Of a stretch of DNA of 64,000 nt, positions 1-7,367 are shown in pieces. The translations under genes were made by a program, and so were the position numbers. The first letter of the stretch is position 1, and each line of letters begins with the position of its first letter. The stretch covers positions 1-64,000 of the forward strand of contig PENC01000033.1 in assembly GCA_003674045.1 (NCBI GenBank), given 5' to 3'. The notes under the pieces were generated by a model that did no database searches, was not told where the DNA came from, and saw only the letters and a program-made list of their open reading frames with translations. The stretch comes from Streptomyces griseocarneus. Lineage in GTDB: Bacteria > Actinomycetota > Actinomycetes > Streptomycetales > Streptomycetaceae.

Positions 1-92
1 CCGCCCTGGGGCCGCACCGGCACCTCCGGCACCACCCGCTGGAACAGCTCCCACAACTCGTCCGGCACCAGCCGCTCAACGATCCCCACCAT
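1..92 (-). CDS. IS5-family transposase, N-terminal fragment (partial at window edge)
   Basis: Only about 30 codons are visible. The start ATG is at 92-90 and the protein begins MVGIVERLVPDELWELFQRV, the typical N terminus of Streptomyces IS5/IS1647-like DDE transposases. The catalytic domain lies beyond the window, so intactness cannot be judged. It borders the decayed left part of the integrated element, so an IS insertion may have helped erode that side. Confidence 0.75.
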   Translation of the reverse strand, partial: MVGIVERLVPDELWELFQRVVPEVPVRPQG

Positions 93-131
93 GATCCAAC
101 AGCTTACAGCCAAATGAGATGGCTTCTAACC
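1..131 (-). mobile_element. End of an IS5-family insertion sequence (runs off the left edge)
   Basis: A transposase start lies at 92 on the minus strand. The AT-richer stretch just outside it, up to about 131, looks like the untranslated end and terminal repeat of such an element. The exact outer boundary and any target duplication cannot be fixed, because the other end is outside the window. Confidence 0.5.
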
Positions 132-241
132 CGCACTAGACGGGCGGAGCAGGGTGAATTCAGGTCCAACGGCCCGTCGTGCGGGTGTGTCACAGTCGTG
201 GCCGCTGGTGGTAGACGCCACAGTACACGTCCATAAAACAG

Positions 242-260
242 GCCAACTAAACTAGTTGGC
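242..260. repeat. Small perfect hairpin, 7-bp arms
   Basis: GCCAACT (242-248) and AGTTGGC (254-260) form a perfect stem with a 5-nt loop. It sits about 15 bp before a much larger AT-rich dyad, in a stretch without genes. Confidence 0.5.
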
Positions 261-274
261 ATTAATGGCCACAC

Positions 275-329
275 CTCTTAAGGGTTGCATTATCGGGTTT
301 CCGGCGGCGCCTAATGCAAGTCTTAAGAG
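275..329. repeat. Large AT-rich interrupted inverted repeat in a gene-free stretch
   Basis: CTCTTAAG (275-282) plus TTGCATTA (285-292) are mirrored by TAATGCAA (312-319) plus CTTAAGAG (322-329). This gives 18-bp arms with only the two central arm bases unpaired, around a 19-nt GC-rich loop. Such an AT-rich dyad stands out in very GC-rich DNA. It could be a recombinase, transposase or repressor site. The rest of 132-521 shows no convincing gene. Confidence 0.6.
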
Positions 330-521
330 TCGAAAAGCGAGGTCACAGCTCTACCGGAGAGTCGCTGCCAGCGGCAACATGTGAGCTGCGGGGTTTCCGT
401 CGACGGTTAAGCCAGATAATGCAGTCGGCGGCTTCGGTTGACTGGCTGTCCGATTTAACCGATGACGGGTGGTTCTGGAATGGCTAGAAGTCGACTTCGG
501 TAGCGCAATTACGGATGGGTC

Positions 522-722
522 CTATGCTCGTTCTGCTGCGATTGCAGCGGCGATGGCGATCCAGCCTTTGTGCCAGGACTGGTCGAGGAAGTAACCGGCT
601 TGGCGGTCACGTCGGAGCCAGTCGGCGTGTCCGGTGGCGACGGCGAGGCGGACGATGCCGCGGGGCTCGGGATCTCCCCAGTGGCCGCCTTGCCGGTCGG
701 CGATGTAGTGGCTGACTGCGGA
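522..722 (-). pseudogene. 3' remnant of an unrecognised gene
   Basis: A 66-codon open frame without a start ends at the stop at 524-522. It reads like a natural protein tail (includes GGHWGDPEPRGIVRLAVATG and LDQSWHKGWIAIAAAIAAER). An in-frame stop at 725-723 blocks it, while the sequence upstream continues as plausible protein in another frame (GHQLPVGSACSFQVFASFDD). That pattern suggests a frameshift or deletion. The family is not recognised. Confidence 0.4.
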
Positions 723-840
723 TCATCGAACGAGGCGAAGACCTGGAAGCTGCACGCGCTCCCAACTGGGAGCTGATGACCCAGCTCAACAGCAGTCCTC
801 ACCGCGATACCGTCTGGGCAAGAACAGCCAAGGGGGCGGG

Positions 841-1347
841 ATGACAGGTCAGATCGAGTTCGATTGGCAGCTCAGCGGTAGCGGCTGGGCAATATGCCGA
901 ATCGCCGACGCAGTTGCCGAAGCAAAGTTCGGGGTCAGTTACTGCACCGACGCCTTGGCCGATCTGCTTTATGGGCTGGGAGGTATGTACCGTTCGGAAC
1001 CAGTCGAACGGGTCTCTTTCGACCTTGAACCCGTCGAAATCAGGTGGGTGCTTCGCGGAGTCGGCACAGGTGTTGACGTCTCGATCTACAGGTTCGCCGA
1101 CATGTCCGCGAGCTTCGACGCTCCCGACGCCGACGGCACCGTTTCGTGGCGTTCGACCCAGCCTCGAAGCAGGCTGGTGCACGCTGTGATCGGAGCCGCT
1201 CAGGAAGTGTTGCAGGAGCACGGCGAGGCTGGCTACAAGGCCCGGTGGGTTCGGTTCCCGTTCCCAGTCGCTGCCCTCCAGGACCTTCAACGACTGCATC
1301 TGCTGAACGACGACTGCGACCAGCCGCACGAGCCGTTCGTGCCGTAG
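841..1347 (+). CDS. Hypothetical protein, 168 aa
   Basis: A soluble acidic protein with no signal peptide or membrane segment. A strong ribosome-binding site (AAGGGGGCGGG) sits directly before the ATG at 841. A central segment is rich in aromatic residues, followed by a helical part (about residues 112-130) and WVRFPFPVAALQDLQRL near the C terminus. It is the only plus-strand gene between the IS end and the minus-strand operon, so it may be cargo or resident DNA beside the element. The overall look recalls small immunity-type proteins, but I do not recognise the family. Confidence 0.6.
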   Translation: MTGQIEFDWQLSGSGWAICRIADAVAEAKFGVSYCTDALADLLYGLGGMYRSEPVERVSFDLEPVEIRWVLRGVGTGVDVSIYRFADMSASFDAPDADGTVSWRSTQPRSRLVHAVIGAAQEVLQEHGEAGYKARWVRFPFPVAALQDLQRLHLLNDDCDQPHEPFVP

Positions 1348-1471
1348 CTCGTGGGCGGGAAGCAAAGGCCGTCTCGTACGAGCTGGCCGACTGTTCAGGC
1401 CACCGTGCCACCGCCAGCAGTGCGGCTGCCACCTCCAAAGCGAACCAGTGCAGGGCCTGGTCTATGCCCCT

Positions 1472-2257
1472 TCAGGGGTCGGTCTGCTCGATGCGATGTC
1501 CGACGCGGCGGGCGTGGTGGTCGAGGGCGGCGGCGAGGGCGTCCCGCTCGGCGAGGAGGCGCTCGACGTGCTGCTCCAGCAGTCGGCCGTCGGCCGGGCT
1601 GAGAGTGCCGCGGCCGGCGCGGGAGAGCAGGACGAGCAGGGCGCCGCGGAGGGCGGTGTCGTCGGTGTCCGGCAGAGTCCGGGTGATGTCCGCCGAGGCC
1701 ACGGCGGGGGCGGCGGGTGTGATGTCCGGCGTTGCCCGCCTGTTGTCCGGGGCGGTGTCCAACCAGACGATGCGGGTGGCGCCTCCGTGTCCGTGCACGG
1801 CTTCGGCATCCGTGATGCCGCCGGACCAGAACACGATCGACGGGTGGTGGCCGCGCCACCGGATCGAGGCGGTGCCGTCCGGCCATAGGACGCCGTCGGC
1901 AACGACACCCGTACCGGAGACGCCGCTCATGTCGCGGTCACGCTGGAGTACGAAGACGCGGGCGCGAGGCTCTGTACGCTCGTCTGCGGGCCGATCTCCA
2001 TCCGGTGTGCCCCTGTGGTCATTTTCGGGCCCACGGGGCGTCGGAGTGCCCTTCTGGGGCTTCCGTGGCGGTCGCTGAGCGGCCATCGGGTCCCTCCTGC
2101 GACGGGCACGCGCTTCGGCTCGCCGTGCGGCCCGGTTCGATCGGGGTTCGGGGGCGTCGTCCTGGACGACCTCCTCGGTGCGAACCAGCCGCGACTCCCA
2201 TGTGCGCCCCGGGGCTGACGTGTGCTCACCCCGGGGGCTGGACGACGGGCCGTTCAC
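1472..2257 (-). CDS. Hypothetical phage/ICE protein, 261 aa (or 204 aa from an internal start)
   Basis: Last gene of the long minus-strand operon. The conserved core starts near FVLQRDRDMSGVSGTGVVAD, continues with a tryptophan-rich section and VHGHGGATRIVWLD, and ends in a charged helix (about the last 55 residues). It resembles short proteins common in Streptomyces integrative elements; their function is unknown. The GTG at 2257 overlaps the previous stop by 4 bp. An ATG at 2086 has a perfect AGGAGGG 5 bp upstream and would give a 204-aa protein. The extra N terminus is Arg-rich and low in complexity. Confidence 0.65.
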   Translation of the reverse strand: MNGPSSSPRGEHTSAPGRTWESRLVRTEEVVQDDAPEPRSNRAARRAEARARRRRDPMAAQRPPRKPQKGTPTPRGPENDHRGTPDGDRPADERTEPRARVFVLQRDRDMSGVSGTGVVADGVLWPDGTASIRWRGHHPSIVFWSGGITDAEAVHGHGGATRIVWLDTAPDNRRATPDITPAAPAVASADITRTLPDTDDTALRGALLVLLSRAGRGTLSPADGRLLEQHVERLLAERDALAAALDHHARRVGHRIEQTDP

Positions 2258-2367
2258 CACAGCCCTCGGTGTCTGCGGCCGTTGGGGCGCGGCACGAGCG
2301 CCAGGAGCACGACGGCGACCTGGCTGATGCCCGCGGCCACCACGGCGACGACGGCCTGGGCTGTCAC
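2254..2367 (-). CDS. Small single-pass membrane protein, 37 aa
   Basis: Starts with the GTG at 2367, which overlaps the upstream stop in a GTGA, and ends in a TGA overlapping the next GTG. The product is one hydrophobic segment (VVAVVAAGISQVAVVLLALV) followed by a basic tail (PRPNGRRHRGLW), the usual plan of tiny phage or plasmid membrane proteins. The support is the double 4-bp overlap in an operon that uses this arrangement throughout. Function unknown. Confidence 0.5.
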   Translation of the reverse strand: MTAQAVVAVVAAGISQVAVVLLALVPRPNGRRHRGLW

Positions 2368-2813
2368 GACCGCTCGCCGGTGCGCGCGGGAGCGTGGTCT
2401 TCGCCAAGAATCAGGCGTGCGACACGGAGCGCGTGCTCGGGCTCGTCGAGGCCGTCGGCATCGGTCGTTTCGAGGTGCTCCAGGTACGTGGCTTCGTCGT
2501 GGAGCCAGTCGGCGAGGGCCAGGCCGACCGTGGGGTCCATGGCGGCGATGTACTCGGCGTGCTGGACGTGCAGGTGCGGGCGGCTGCCACGTCCGTGGGA
2601 GCCGGAGGAGCCGCGGAGGAGCGGGACGTGCCCCTCAGTGTGGAGGTAGCAGCCGTGTTCCCTCCGGGGCTCGCCGGTGGGGGCGGTGAAGCAGTAGCGC
2701 ACCGTCCACGTCGCGCTCGGGCGGCCGTGGGTGTCGGTGGAGGCGGCGGTGGCGAGCGCGCGCAGCATGTCCGCGGCGGCGCGCAGTGTGGCGGCCGGGT
2801 TCGTGTGGGTCAT
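2364..2813 (-). CDS. Hypothetical protein, 149 aa
   Basis: The ATG at 2813 overlaps the preceding gene's stop (ATGA). Residues 1-22 form an alanine-rich helix. A middle part with RYCFTAPTGEPRREHGCYLH looks like a beta-rich, possibly ligand-binding segment. The C-terminal half has MDPTVGLALADWLHDEA and HALRVARLILGE, a pattern seen in unnamed proteins of Streptomyces integrative elements. No enzyme motif is visible. It probably belongs to the accessory end of the replication operon. Confidence 0.7.
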   Translation of the reverse strand: MTHTNPAATLRAAADMLRALATAASTDTHGRPSATWTVRYCFTAPTGEPRREHGCYLHTEGHVPLLRGSSGSHGRGSRPHLHVQHAEYIAAMDPTVGLALADWLHDEATYLEHLETTDADGLDEPEHALRVARLILGEDHAPARTGERS

Positions 2814-3025
2814 CGCGAGGTCTCCGGGTCGGCGAGGTCGCGGGCGTGGGGGCTCTGGTGGGCGCTGAGCCAGGCGCGGTAGGTATCGACGGCCATGCGC
2901 GCCTCGGCCTCTCGGGGGCAGTGCCCGGGGATGCGGTAGGGGCAATGCGGCTCCAGGGTGAAGTGCACGGCGCGGACGGGGTCGCGCAGGCTGAGCGGCC
3001 ATGGGGCTGGGTTGGTGTCGGTCAT
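2810..3025 (-). CDS. Hypothetical protein, 71 aa
   Basis: A small soluble protein with CPYRIPGHCP in its middle (a possible metal-binding pair) and a helical tail with the motif YRAWLSAHQSPHARDL. The stop overlaps the next ATG by 4 bp, so it is translationally coupled to that gene. The gap before it (3026-3153) holds no convincing gene. Confidence 0.6.
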   Translation of the reverse strand: MTDTNPAPWPLSLRDPVRAVHFTLEPHCPYRIPGHCPREAEARMAVDTYRAWLSAHQSPHARDLADPETSR

Positions 3026-3153
3026 CGATGTCCTTCAGTGGGCCCGGCTGCGGTCGGCGGCCGGGCGTTGTCCGGCGGAGGTAGCCGGATAGGCGTAGGG
3101 GGGCGGCTACATGGTGCTGCGCCCAAGCGGGTGCCGGCCGGGTGGCGGGTGGG

Positions 3154-3435
3154 TCAGCAGGCGCGGCTCCGCCCGGTGGGGCAGTCCGGCGTGTGGTCGG
3201 TGCCATGGGTGAGCCACCACAGCTCGCAGCACCACATCAGCACCGGCGGCCGCACCGGGGCCGCGGCCTCGGCGACGGCGATGCACGAGCCGATCGGCGG
3301 CGTGTGCGTGCATGGTCGGGCCCGTTGGACGGCGGAGCGGGGCCTGCGGCGGGTGGCGGTGAGGACCAGGGCGAAGGCGAGCGCGGCGACGGCCAGGGTG
3401 TCGGCGCGGTACGGGACGGTCACGGTGTGCTCCAC
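3154..3435 (-). CDS. Small membrane protein with Cys-rich tail, 93 aa
   Basis: The GTG at 3435 gives VEHTVTVPYRADTLAVAALA, with one membrane segment at about residues 11-27, a basic loop, then a C-terminal part with paired cysteines and WCCELWWLTHGTDHTPDC. The open frame extends further upstream but there becomes low-complexity and overlaps the next gene, so the GTG is preferred. Function unknown. Confidence 0.5.
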   Translation of the reverse strand: MEHTVTVPYRADTLAVAALAFALVLTATRRRPRSAVQRARPCTHTPPIGSCIAVAEAAAPVRPPVLMWCCELWWLTHGTDHTPDCPTGRSRAC

Positions 3436-3466
3436 GGGTTCGAGGGCGGCCGTTCGGGTCGACAGG

Positions 3467-3877
3467 TCAGGGTTCGCGTGACGTGCGGGTGGCGTTGAGC
3501 AAGACGAGCTCGCGCCGGAGGCGGGCGGGGCTGGTGTTCTCCCAGTCGTCGAGTTCGAGGGCGACGACGTCGGTGAAGGTTTCGAGGAGTTCGAGGCGGG
3601 TGTACAGCGCGTCGAGTTGGTCGTCGGTGAGGTCATCGAGGCGGACGCGGGTGGTCAAGGGAGTTCTCCCGGGGCGGCGGGTGACTGGGCGGCGGGTGCG
3701 CTTTCCGCTGTCCTTGCCGGGCCAGTCGTGGTGGCCGGGTTGGCCGCACCAGCAGTCGCTGCCGCCGAGGAGGGGCAGGGCGGGGGCGTTGTGGCCGTGG
3801 TGGGGTTTGCGGGTGTGCTTCGCGCGGAGCGCGTTTTCGCGGGCAGTGAGGGCACGTTCGCGCTTGGGGTCGGTCAT
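3467..3877 (-). CDS. Hypothetical protein, 136 aa, possibly two fused phage ORFs
   Basis: Residues 1-50 (KRERALTARENALRAKHTRK, then LLGGSDCWCGQPGHHDWPGK) match a common small protein of actinobacterial phages with a CWC metal-like motif. From about residue 73 (TTRVRLDDLTDDQLDALYTR) the sequence looks like a second small helical phage protein that usually starts with its own Met. Here a TTG lies at that point without an intervening stop, so this is either a fusion or an internal TTG start. Confidence 0.6.
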   Translation of the reverse strand: MTDPKRERALTARENALRAKHTRKPHHGHNAPALPLLGGSDCWCGQPGHHDWPGKDSGKRTRRPVTRRPGRTPLTTRVRLDDLTDDQLDALYTRLELLETFTDVVALELDDWENTSPARLRRELVLLNATRTSREP

Positions 3878-4050
3878 CGTGGTTCGGGCTCCTGGTGTAC
3901 AGGCGGCCGGTTGTTCCAGGCGGTGATGCGGGCGTCGTGGCTGGGGATGGAGATCCGGCCGCCGCGCTGGCCGGTGCAGCGCTGGCCGACGGGGGCTTTG
4001 CACCAGGGGCAGGGGATGGCGTGCTCGGGGTGGGAGTCGAGGCTGGCCAT
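3874..4050 (-). CDS. Zinc-finger protein, 58 aa
   Basis: Carries CPWCKAPVGQRC with a following basic helix (ISIPSHDARITAWNN), the CPxC-x5-GxxC knuckle found in many actinophage proteins and in the tail of the element's larger 4598-5317 gene product. The ATG at 4050 overlaps the upstream TAA, and its own stop overlaps the next ATG. It probably binds nucleic acid. Its partner is unknown. Confidence 0.7.
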   Translation of the reverse strand: MASLDSHPEHAIPCPWCKAPVGQRCTGQRGGRISIPSHDARITAWNNRPPVHQEPEPR

Positions 4051-4601
4051 TACGGGACCGTCGGCCTGGTGGGTGCCTGGCTCCACGCGGTCAGGGCTTC
4101 GAAGTCCTGGGGCAGGAGGCCGGACTTGGGGCTGATTCGGTGCAGCAGGGCGGGTCCGTCGTGGTGCGTGGCGACGTACTTTGCGTCGAGCGGGTCCAGG
4201 TCGTCGTCGACCCAGGCGAAGGGGCGGTTGGCGGCGTACTCGACCAGGTGGGCCGTCTTCCAGAATGTCCCGTCCGGGGTGTCTTGGCGGCTCCGTCCGG
4301 CTCCCGTCGGCCAGGGGACGACCGGGAGGTCCGGCAGGCCGATGCGGGGGCCGATCATCTCGTTGGCCTCCGTGCCCCAGGTGGTGGCCCAGATGAGTTC
4401 GAAGGGCAGGGCGAGCAGAGCGGGGCCGTGGCTGGGGTTGAGCCAGACGCGCAGGGGCTTGCGGCTCTCGTGTGGCTTCCAGCCGGTCGGGCGCAGGCGG
4501 TGAGTCTGGTAGTCGGCGGGGCGGCGTGTGGGCTTTGCGTCCCAGGGGTTGAGGGGGCCGTCGACGTCGAGGAAGAGCAGGGGCCGAGGGACGGTGGTCA
4601 T
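4050..4601 (-). CDS. HAD-like phosphatase/hydrolase, 183 aa
   Basis: The N terminus carries LLFLDVDGPLNPW, the HAD motif I (DxDG, first Asp the expected nucleophile). A central part has LIWATTWGTEAN, which places the motif II Thr. The late FAWVDDDLDP is the motif IV acidic cluster. This small HAD type is common in Streptomyces mobile elements and actinophages; some relatives are linked to nucleotide or RNA-end dephosphorylation, but the substrate here is unknown. Coupled by 4 bp to the upstream gene. Confidence 0.75.
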   Translation of the reverse strand: MTTVPRPLLFLDVDGPLNPWDAKPTRRPADYQTHRLRPTGWKPHESRKPLRVWLNPSHGPALLALPFELIWATTWGTEANEMIGPRIGLPDLPVVPWPTGAGRSRQDTPDGTFWKTAHLVEYAANRPFAWVDDDLDPLDAKYVATHHDGPALLHRISPKSGLLPQDFEALTAWSQAPTRPTVP

Positions 4602-5317
4602 GGTGCGGCGGGCTCCTGGTGGTCAGGGCGGTGGAAGTGATCGTCCGGTTCGATGACGGTGTCGGGCGGGAGGGCGGCGAGTACGGCCCGGGAGGCTGCG
4701 AGGCGGCGTTCGAGCTCGGCGTGTTCTTCGGCCGGGTCCGCCGGGGCGAGTCCGTCGGCGGCGCGGCGGGCGGCGTCAAGACGCGTGGGGTGGACGTCGG
4801 CTCGGCGGCGGCCGACGGTGGTGCAGCTGTGGCCGGGCTGGGCGTGACAGCGGGGGCAGTAATGGGCGCGGGGGTTGGCGCTGTCGCGCTGCTCCGGGAT
4901 GCCGCCGACGGCGGCGAGGATGGCGCGGCCTCGGCCGGGTGCGGGGGCGGTGCCCGCGGTGAGGGCGCGCGGCGGGGGTACGGGGCGGGGTTCGAGTTCG
5001 CCGCTGGCGATGGCGTGGCGTTCGGCGAGGAGGGCGGCCTGGTAGGTGTGGTCGCCGGTGTCGCCGGGCGGGGGTTCGGCTTCGGTGTGGCGGTCGAGGC
5101 GGTCGTTCCGCGCTTTGCGGATCTCGGTGACGATCTCGCCGACGGCGACGAAGGCGTGTCCGGCGTTGATGTGGCGGACGACGGCGGCGCGGGCTTCGTT
5201 GAGGCTGTAGGGGGCGAGGACGTCGTACCAGGCGTCGGCGGTGAATTCGTCGAAGCGCTGCTGCGGGCAGAGCGCGCGGACGTAGCGGGCCAGGGCGACT
5301 GCTTCCTTGTCGTTCAC
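4598..5317 (-). CDS. Putative helicase-loader-like replication accessory protein with zinc finger, 239 aa
   Basis: The GTG at 5317 overlaps the stop of the rep-like gene by 4 bp. Residues 1-75 are a compact helical domain (FTADAWYDVLAPYSLNEARA, then INAGHAFVAVGEIVTEIRKA). It resembles the N-terminal domain of phage helicase loaders and inhibitors of the G39P kind that follow a replication initiator. A zinc knuckle, YCPRCHAQPGHSC, lies at about residues 160-172, followed by a basic helix. Position directly after the initiator supports a role in loading the host helicase. This is inference from context and fold pattern. Confidence 0.6.
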   Translation of the reverse strand: MNDKEAVALARYVRALCPQQRFDEFTADAWYDVLAPYSLNEARAAVVRHINAGHAFVAVGEIVTEIRKARNDRLDRHTEAEPPPGDTGDHTYQAALLAERHAIASGELEPRPVPPPRALTAGTAPAPGRGRAILAAVGGIPEQRDSANPRAHYCPRCHAQPGHSCTTVGRRRADVHPTRLDAARRAADGLAPADPAEEHAELERRLAASRAVLAALPPDTVIEPDDHFHRPDHQEPAAP

Positions 5318-6264
5318 GAGGTCTCCCGTTGTTGCATGCGGGCTTCGGCGCGGGCCATGGCGCGGTCGAACATGTCGTCGCTGGCCTGCTGTTGGCGGTC
5401 GCGGAAGGGGACGACGTCCCCGCCGACGGCCGGGGGGCGGGGAGGGCGCTGGGCGGCCCATTGGGCGGAGCGACGGATCCACTTCTGCCATTCGGCGGGC
5501 CAGTTGGAGCGGCGTTGCCCGTTGGCGCGGAAGTGGTCGACGAACTGGTGGGTCTCGTAGTCGATGTCGACGAGGGCGGCGTAGCCGTCGAGGCGGGCCC
5601 AGCGGCGCATGCCGTCGGTGAGGGCGAAGCCGTCGTCGTCGATGGGGGCTGTCGGCGCGGCCGCGCGGGGTGGGTCACTGTAGGCACCCACCTCAGCCTC
5701 ATCGGTTCCTGGTGGTTCCTCTGACGGTTTATTGATGGTTCGGGCGGCGTTGAGTGCGTGACGTCCGGACGCAGAGTGTGTGACGTCACGCACTTCGGAT
5801 GCGTGACGTCCGCACTTTGAGTGCGTGACATCCGGGTCGGTCACGGATTCTGAGTGCGTGACCGTCACGTCGCCCGAGTGCGTGACACGCTTCGCGCGGG
5901 ACCTCCGCTTCCGTTCGGCGGCTGCTGCTCGCTCCGCTTCTTCCTCCGCCTCCAACTCCGCCCAGTCCGAGGCTGGCCGACGCAGCTCCAGGTGGAGCTG
6001 CCACCGGATGCGGCCGCGCACGGTGCCGTCCGTCGAGATCAGGCCAGCGTCTTCCAGGCGGCGCTGGGCCCGCTGGACGGTCCGCCGGTCGTAGCCGGTG
6101 CGGTACTGGATTCGGAGCACCGAGGGGTGAGCGTTCGAGCCGTCCTTATGGGCGTGCTCGGCCAGCGCCTGGAGAACGTGGCGCGCCGTGGTGTCCGGCT
6201 TGCCCTTCTCTGTGCGCGGCATGGGCGCGTCGTCCATGGCCCACTTCACTGCCTCGGTGCTCAC
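5314..6264 (-). CDS. Helix-turn-helix replication initiator-like protein, 316 aa
   Basis: Starts with a GTG at 6264. The N-terminal domain (about residues 1-90: HVLQALAEHAHKDGSNAHPS, then YDRRTVQRAQRRLEDAGLIS) is a winged helix like those of phage replisome organisers. A highly charged coiled segment follows (about 100-125). Residues 126-170 are a low-complexity linker encoded by the DNA repeats at 5752-5886. The C-terminal part (ANGQRRSNWPAEWQKWIRRS) is a DnaD-like end. Lambda O has the same layout, with origin repeats inside the initiator gene. It is coupled to the helicase-loader-like gene downstream. Confidence 0.7.
   Translation of the reverse strand: MSTEAVKWAMDDAPMPRTEKGKPDTTARHVLQALAEHAHKDGSNAHPSVLRIQYRTGYDRRTVQRAQRRLEDAGLISTDGTVRGRIRWQLHLELRRPASDWAELEAEEEAERAAAAERKRRSRAKRVTHSGDVTVTHSESVTDPDVTHSKCGRHASEVRDVTHSASGRHALNAARTINKPSEEPPGTDEAEVGAYSDPPRAAAPTAPIDDDGFALTDGMRRWARLDGYAALVDIDYETHQFVDHFRANGQRRSNWPAEWQKWIRRSAQWAAQRPPRPPAVGGDVVPFRDRQQQASDDMFDRAMARAEARMQQRETS
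5752..5886. repeat. Iteron-like direct repeats inside the replication gene (candidate origin)
   Basis: Six near-identical 11-mers GAGTGCGTGAC start at 5752, 5774 (GAGTGTGTGAC), 5797 (GGATGCGTGAC), 5819, 5852 and 5876. An inverted copy is at 5785-5794. Spacings are 22, 23, 22, 33 and 24 bp, close to whole helical turns. On the coding strand four copies read V-T-H-S and two read R-H-A-L/S, so the DNA word, not the peptide, is what is kept. This is the expected form of an initiator-binding array. Confidence 0.65.
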
Positions 6265-6342
6265 GTGCTCTCTTCTCGCCGTCGGTGCTGGTGGTGTGCG
6301 CAGGCGAGTGATCGAGGAGGTGCGCGCCCCCCGATCGCTTCG

Positions 6343-6357
6343 TAGCTATCATAGCTA
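6343..6357. promoter_or_regulatory. Palindromic operator between rep and antitoxin genes
   Basis: TAGCTATCATAGCTA is a perfect 7-bp inverted repeat around one central base. It lies in a short AT-rich patch between the divergent starts at 6264 and 6411. Phd/YefM proteins bind such dyads, so it may let the small plus-strand protein control itself and the replication operon. Confidence 0.55.
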
Positions 6358-6410
6358 AGAAAGCGACTTTGCTGTGTTGGGTTTCCTGGCGAATCCGCTA
6401 CTCTGCTCCC

Positions 6411-6620
6411 ATGTCCGCCCGCATCGAGCACCGCGCCAAAATCGCCGAAGCCCGCAACGTCCTCGGCGAAGTCATCTCCCGCGCCCGCTACGCCGGCGAG
6501 ACCACCGTGCTCATCAACCGCGGCAAGGAAGCGGCCGTGATCGTGCCGTTCGACTTCTACGAACGCGCCTGCGCCGCCCTCGGCGAAGACCGCGTCCCTG
6601 CCGAGAGTCGCGACGCCTGA
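6411..6620 (+). CDS. Phd/YefM-family antitoxin-like regulator, 69 aa
   Basis: The ATG at 6411 gives a protein with the Phd/YefM pattern: an N-terminal AEARNVLGEVISRARYAGET DNA-binding part, then VLINRGKEAAVIVPFDFYER. No toxin follows. The next gene is on the other strand and encodes a BRO-type antirepressor, so this is an orphan. Divergent from the replication gene over a palindrome, it probably serves as a transcriptional regulator or protects against a related host toxin. Confidence 0.8.
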   Translation: MSARIEHRAKIAEARNVLGEVISRARYAGETTVLINRGKEAAVIVPFDFYERACAALGEDRVPAESRDA

Positions 6621-6640
6621 CCCACCCGGCCGGCGGATCG

Positions 6641-7330
6641 TCACCGCTGGCTGCCGCCGAGCGTCGCCCGGCCGATCGCGTCCAGCTCCAGCGCCGTCTG
6701 CACCCCAGCCTGCGCCGCGGCCAGTTCGTACAGCACCCGCGTCAGACGGCCGGCGAGGATCGGGAGGGCGTGGGCGTGGACGTCGTGCCTGCTGCCGGTC
6801 GGCCAGAAGAGGTCGCGGTATTCCTTCCGCGGTGTCCCGGTGAGCTTGAGGACTCCGGCGTCGGTGAGGCGCTCGCGCAGGGCGACGGCGTCGTCGACGG
6901 GCAGGCCGTAGCGCTGCCGGAGATGGGCGGCGGCCTTCTCCCATGTGAGGACGACGGGCTCGCCGAAGCCTCCGGGCGTGGGCAGGGCGTACTGCCCGTG
7001 GGCGCGCAGGGACGGCAGTACCTCGTGCCAGATCCATCGCTGGAATCCGCTGACGCGGTCCCGGATGACGGGGTTCTTGATGCGGGAGACCTGCCGCTGG
7101 CCGAGGGCCCGGTAGAAGCCGGGTTCGGTGACGTACCAGACTCTCTGGCTGCCGCCAGGGGTCGGGACTGACGCGTACCCCTTCTCGTCCTCGGCGAGGT
7201 GCCGAACCATGTCGCGGGCATCGCGGTGGCCGAGCCCGCCGGCCAGGCCGGGGGCGAGTACGACGAAGGAGCCGTCGCGCGGGAGCACTTCTATGCCGCC
7301 GACGTCGGAGTGGAAGCGTTGGATGTTCAC
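6641..7330 (-). CDS. BRO-N phage antirepressor-type protein, 229 aa
   Basis: The GTG at 7330 gives an N-terminal BRO domain with the recognisable RDMVRHLAEDEKGYASVPTP, then YRALGQRQVSRIKNP and FQRWIWHEVLPSLRAHGQYA. The C-terminal half (about 125-229) is a separate helical domain including AAAHLRQRYGLPVDDAVALR. BRO/Ant proteins oppose the lysogenic repressor or rewire early transcription. The frame is open further upstream, but that sequence overlaps the tRNA and is rejected. Confidence 0.8.
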   Translation of the reverse strand: MNIQRFHSDVGGIEVLPRDGSFVVLAPGLAGGLGHRDARDMVRHLAEDEKGYASVPTPGGSQRVWYVTEPGFYRALGQRQVSRIKNPVIRDRVSGFQRWIWHEVLPSLRAHGQYALPTPGGFGEPVVLTWEKAAAHLRQRYGLPVDDAVALRERLTDAGVLKLTGTPRKEYRDLFWPTGSRHDVHAHALPILAGRLTRVLYELAAAQAGVQTALELDAIGRATLGGSQR

Positions 7331-7367
7331 AGGCCGGTCTGCCTTTCCGCGTGCCGGTGATGGCAAG

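Noticed and set aside
5752..5886. Could the regularly spaced repeats be a CRISPR array?
   Set aside because: Units are only 11 bp, spacers are too short, and the repeats lie inside a coding gene with no cas genes nearby.
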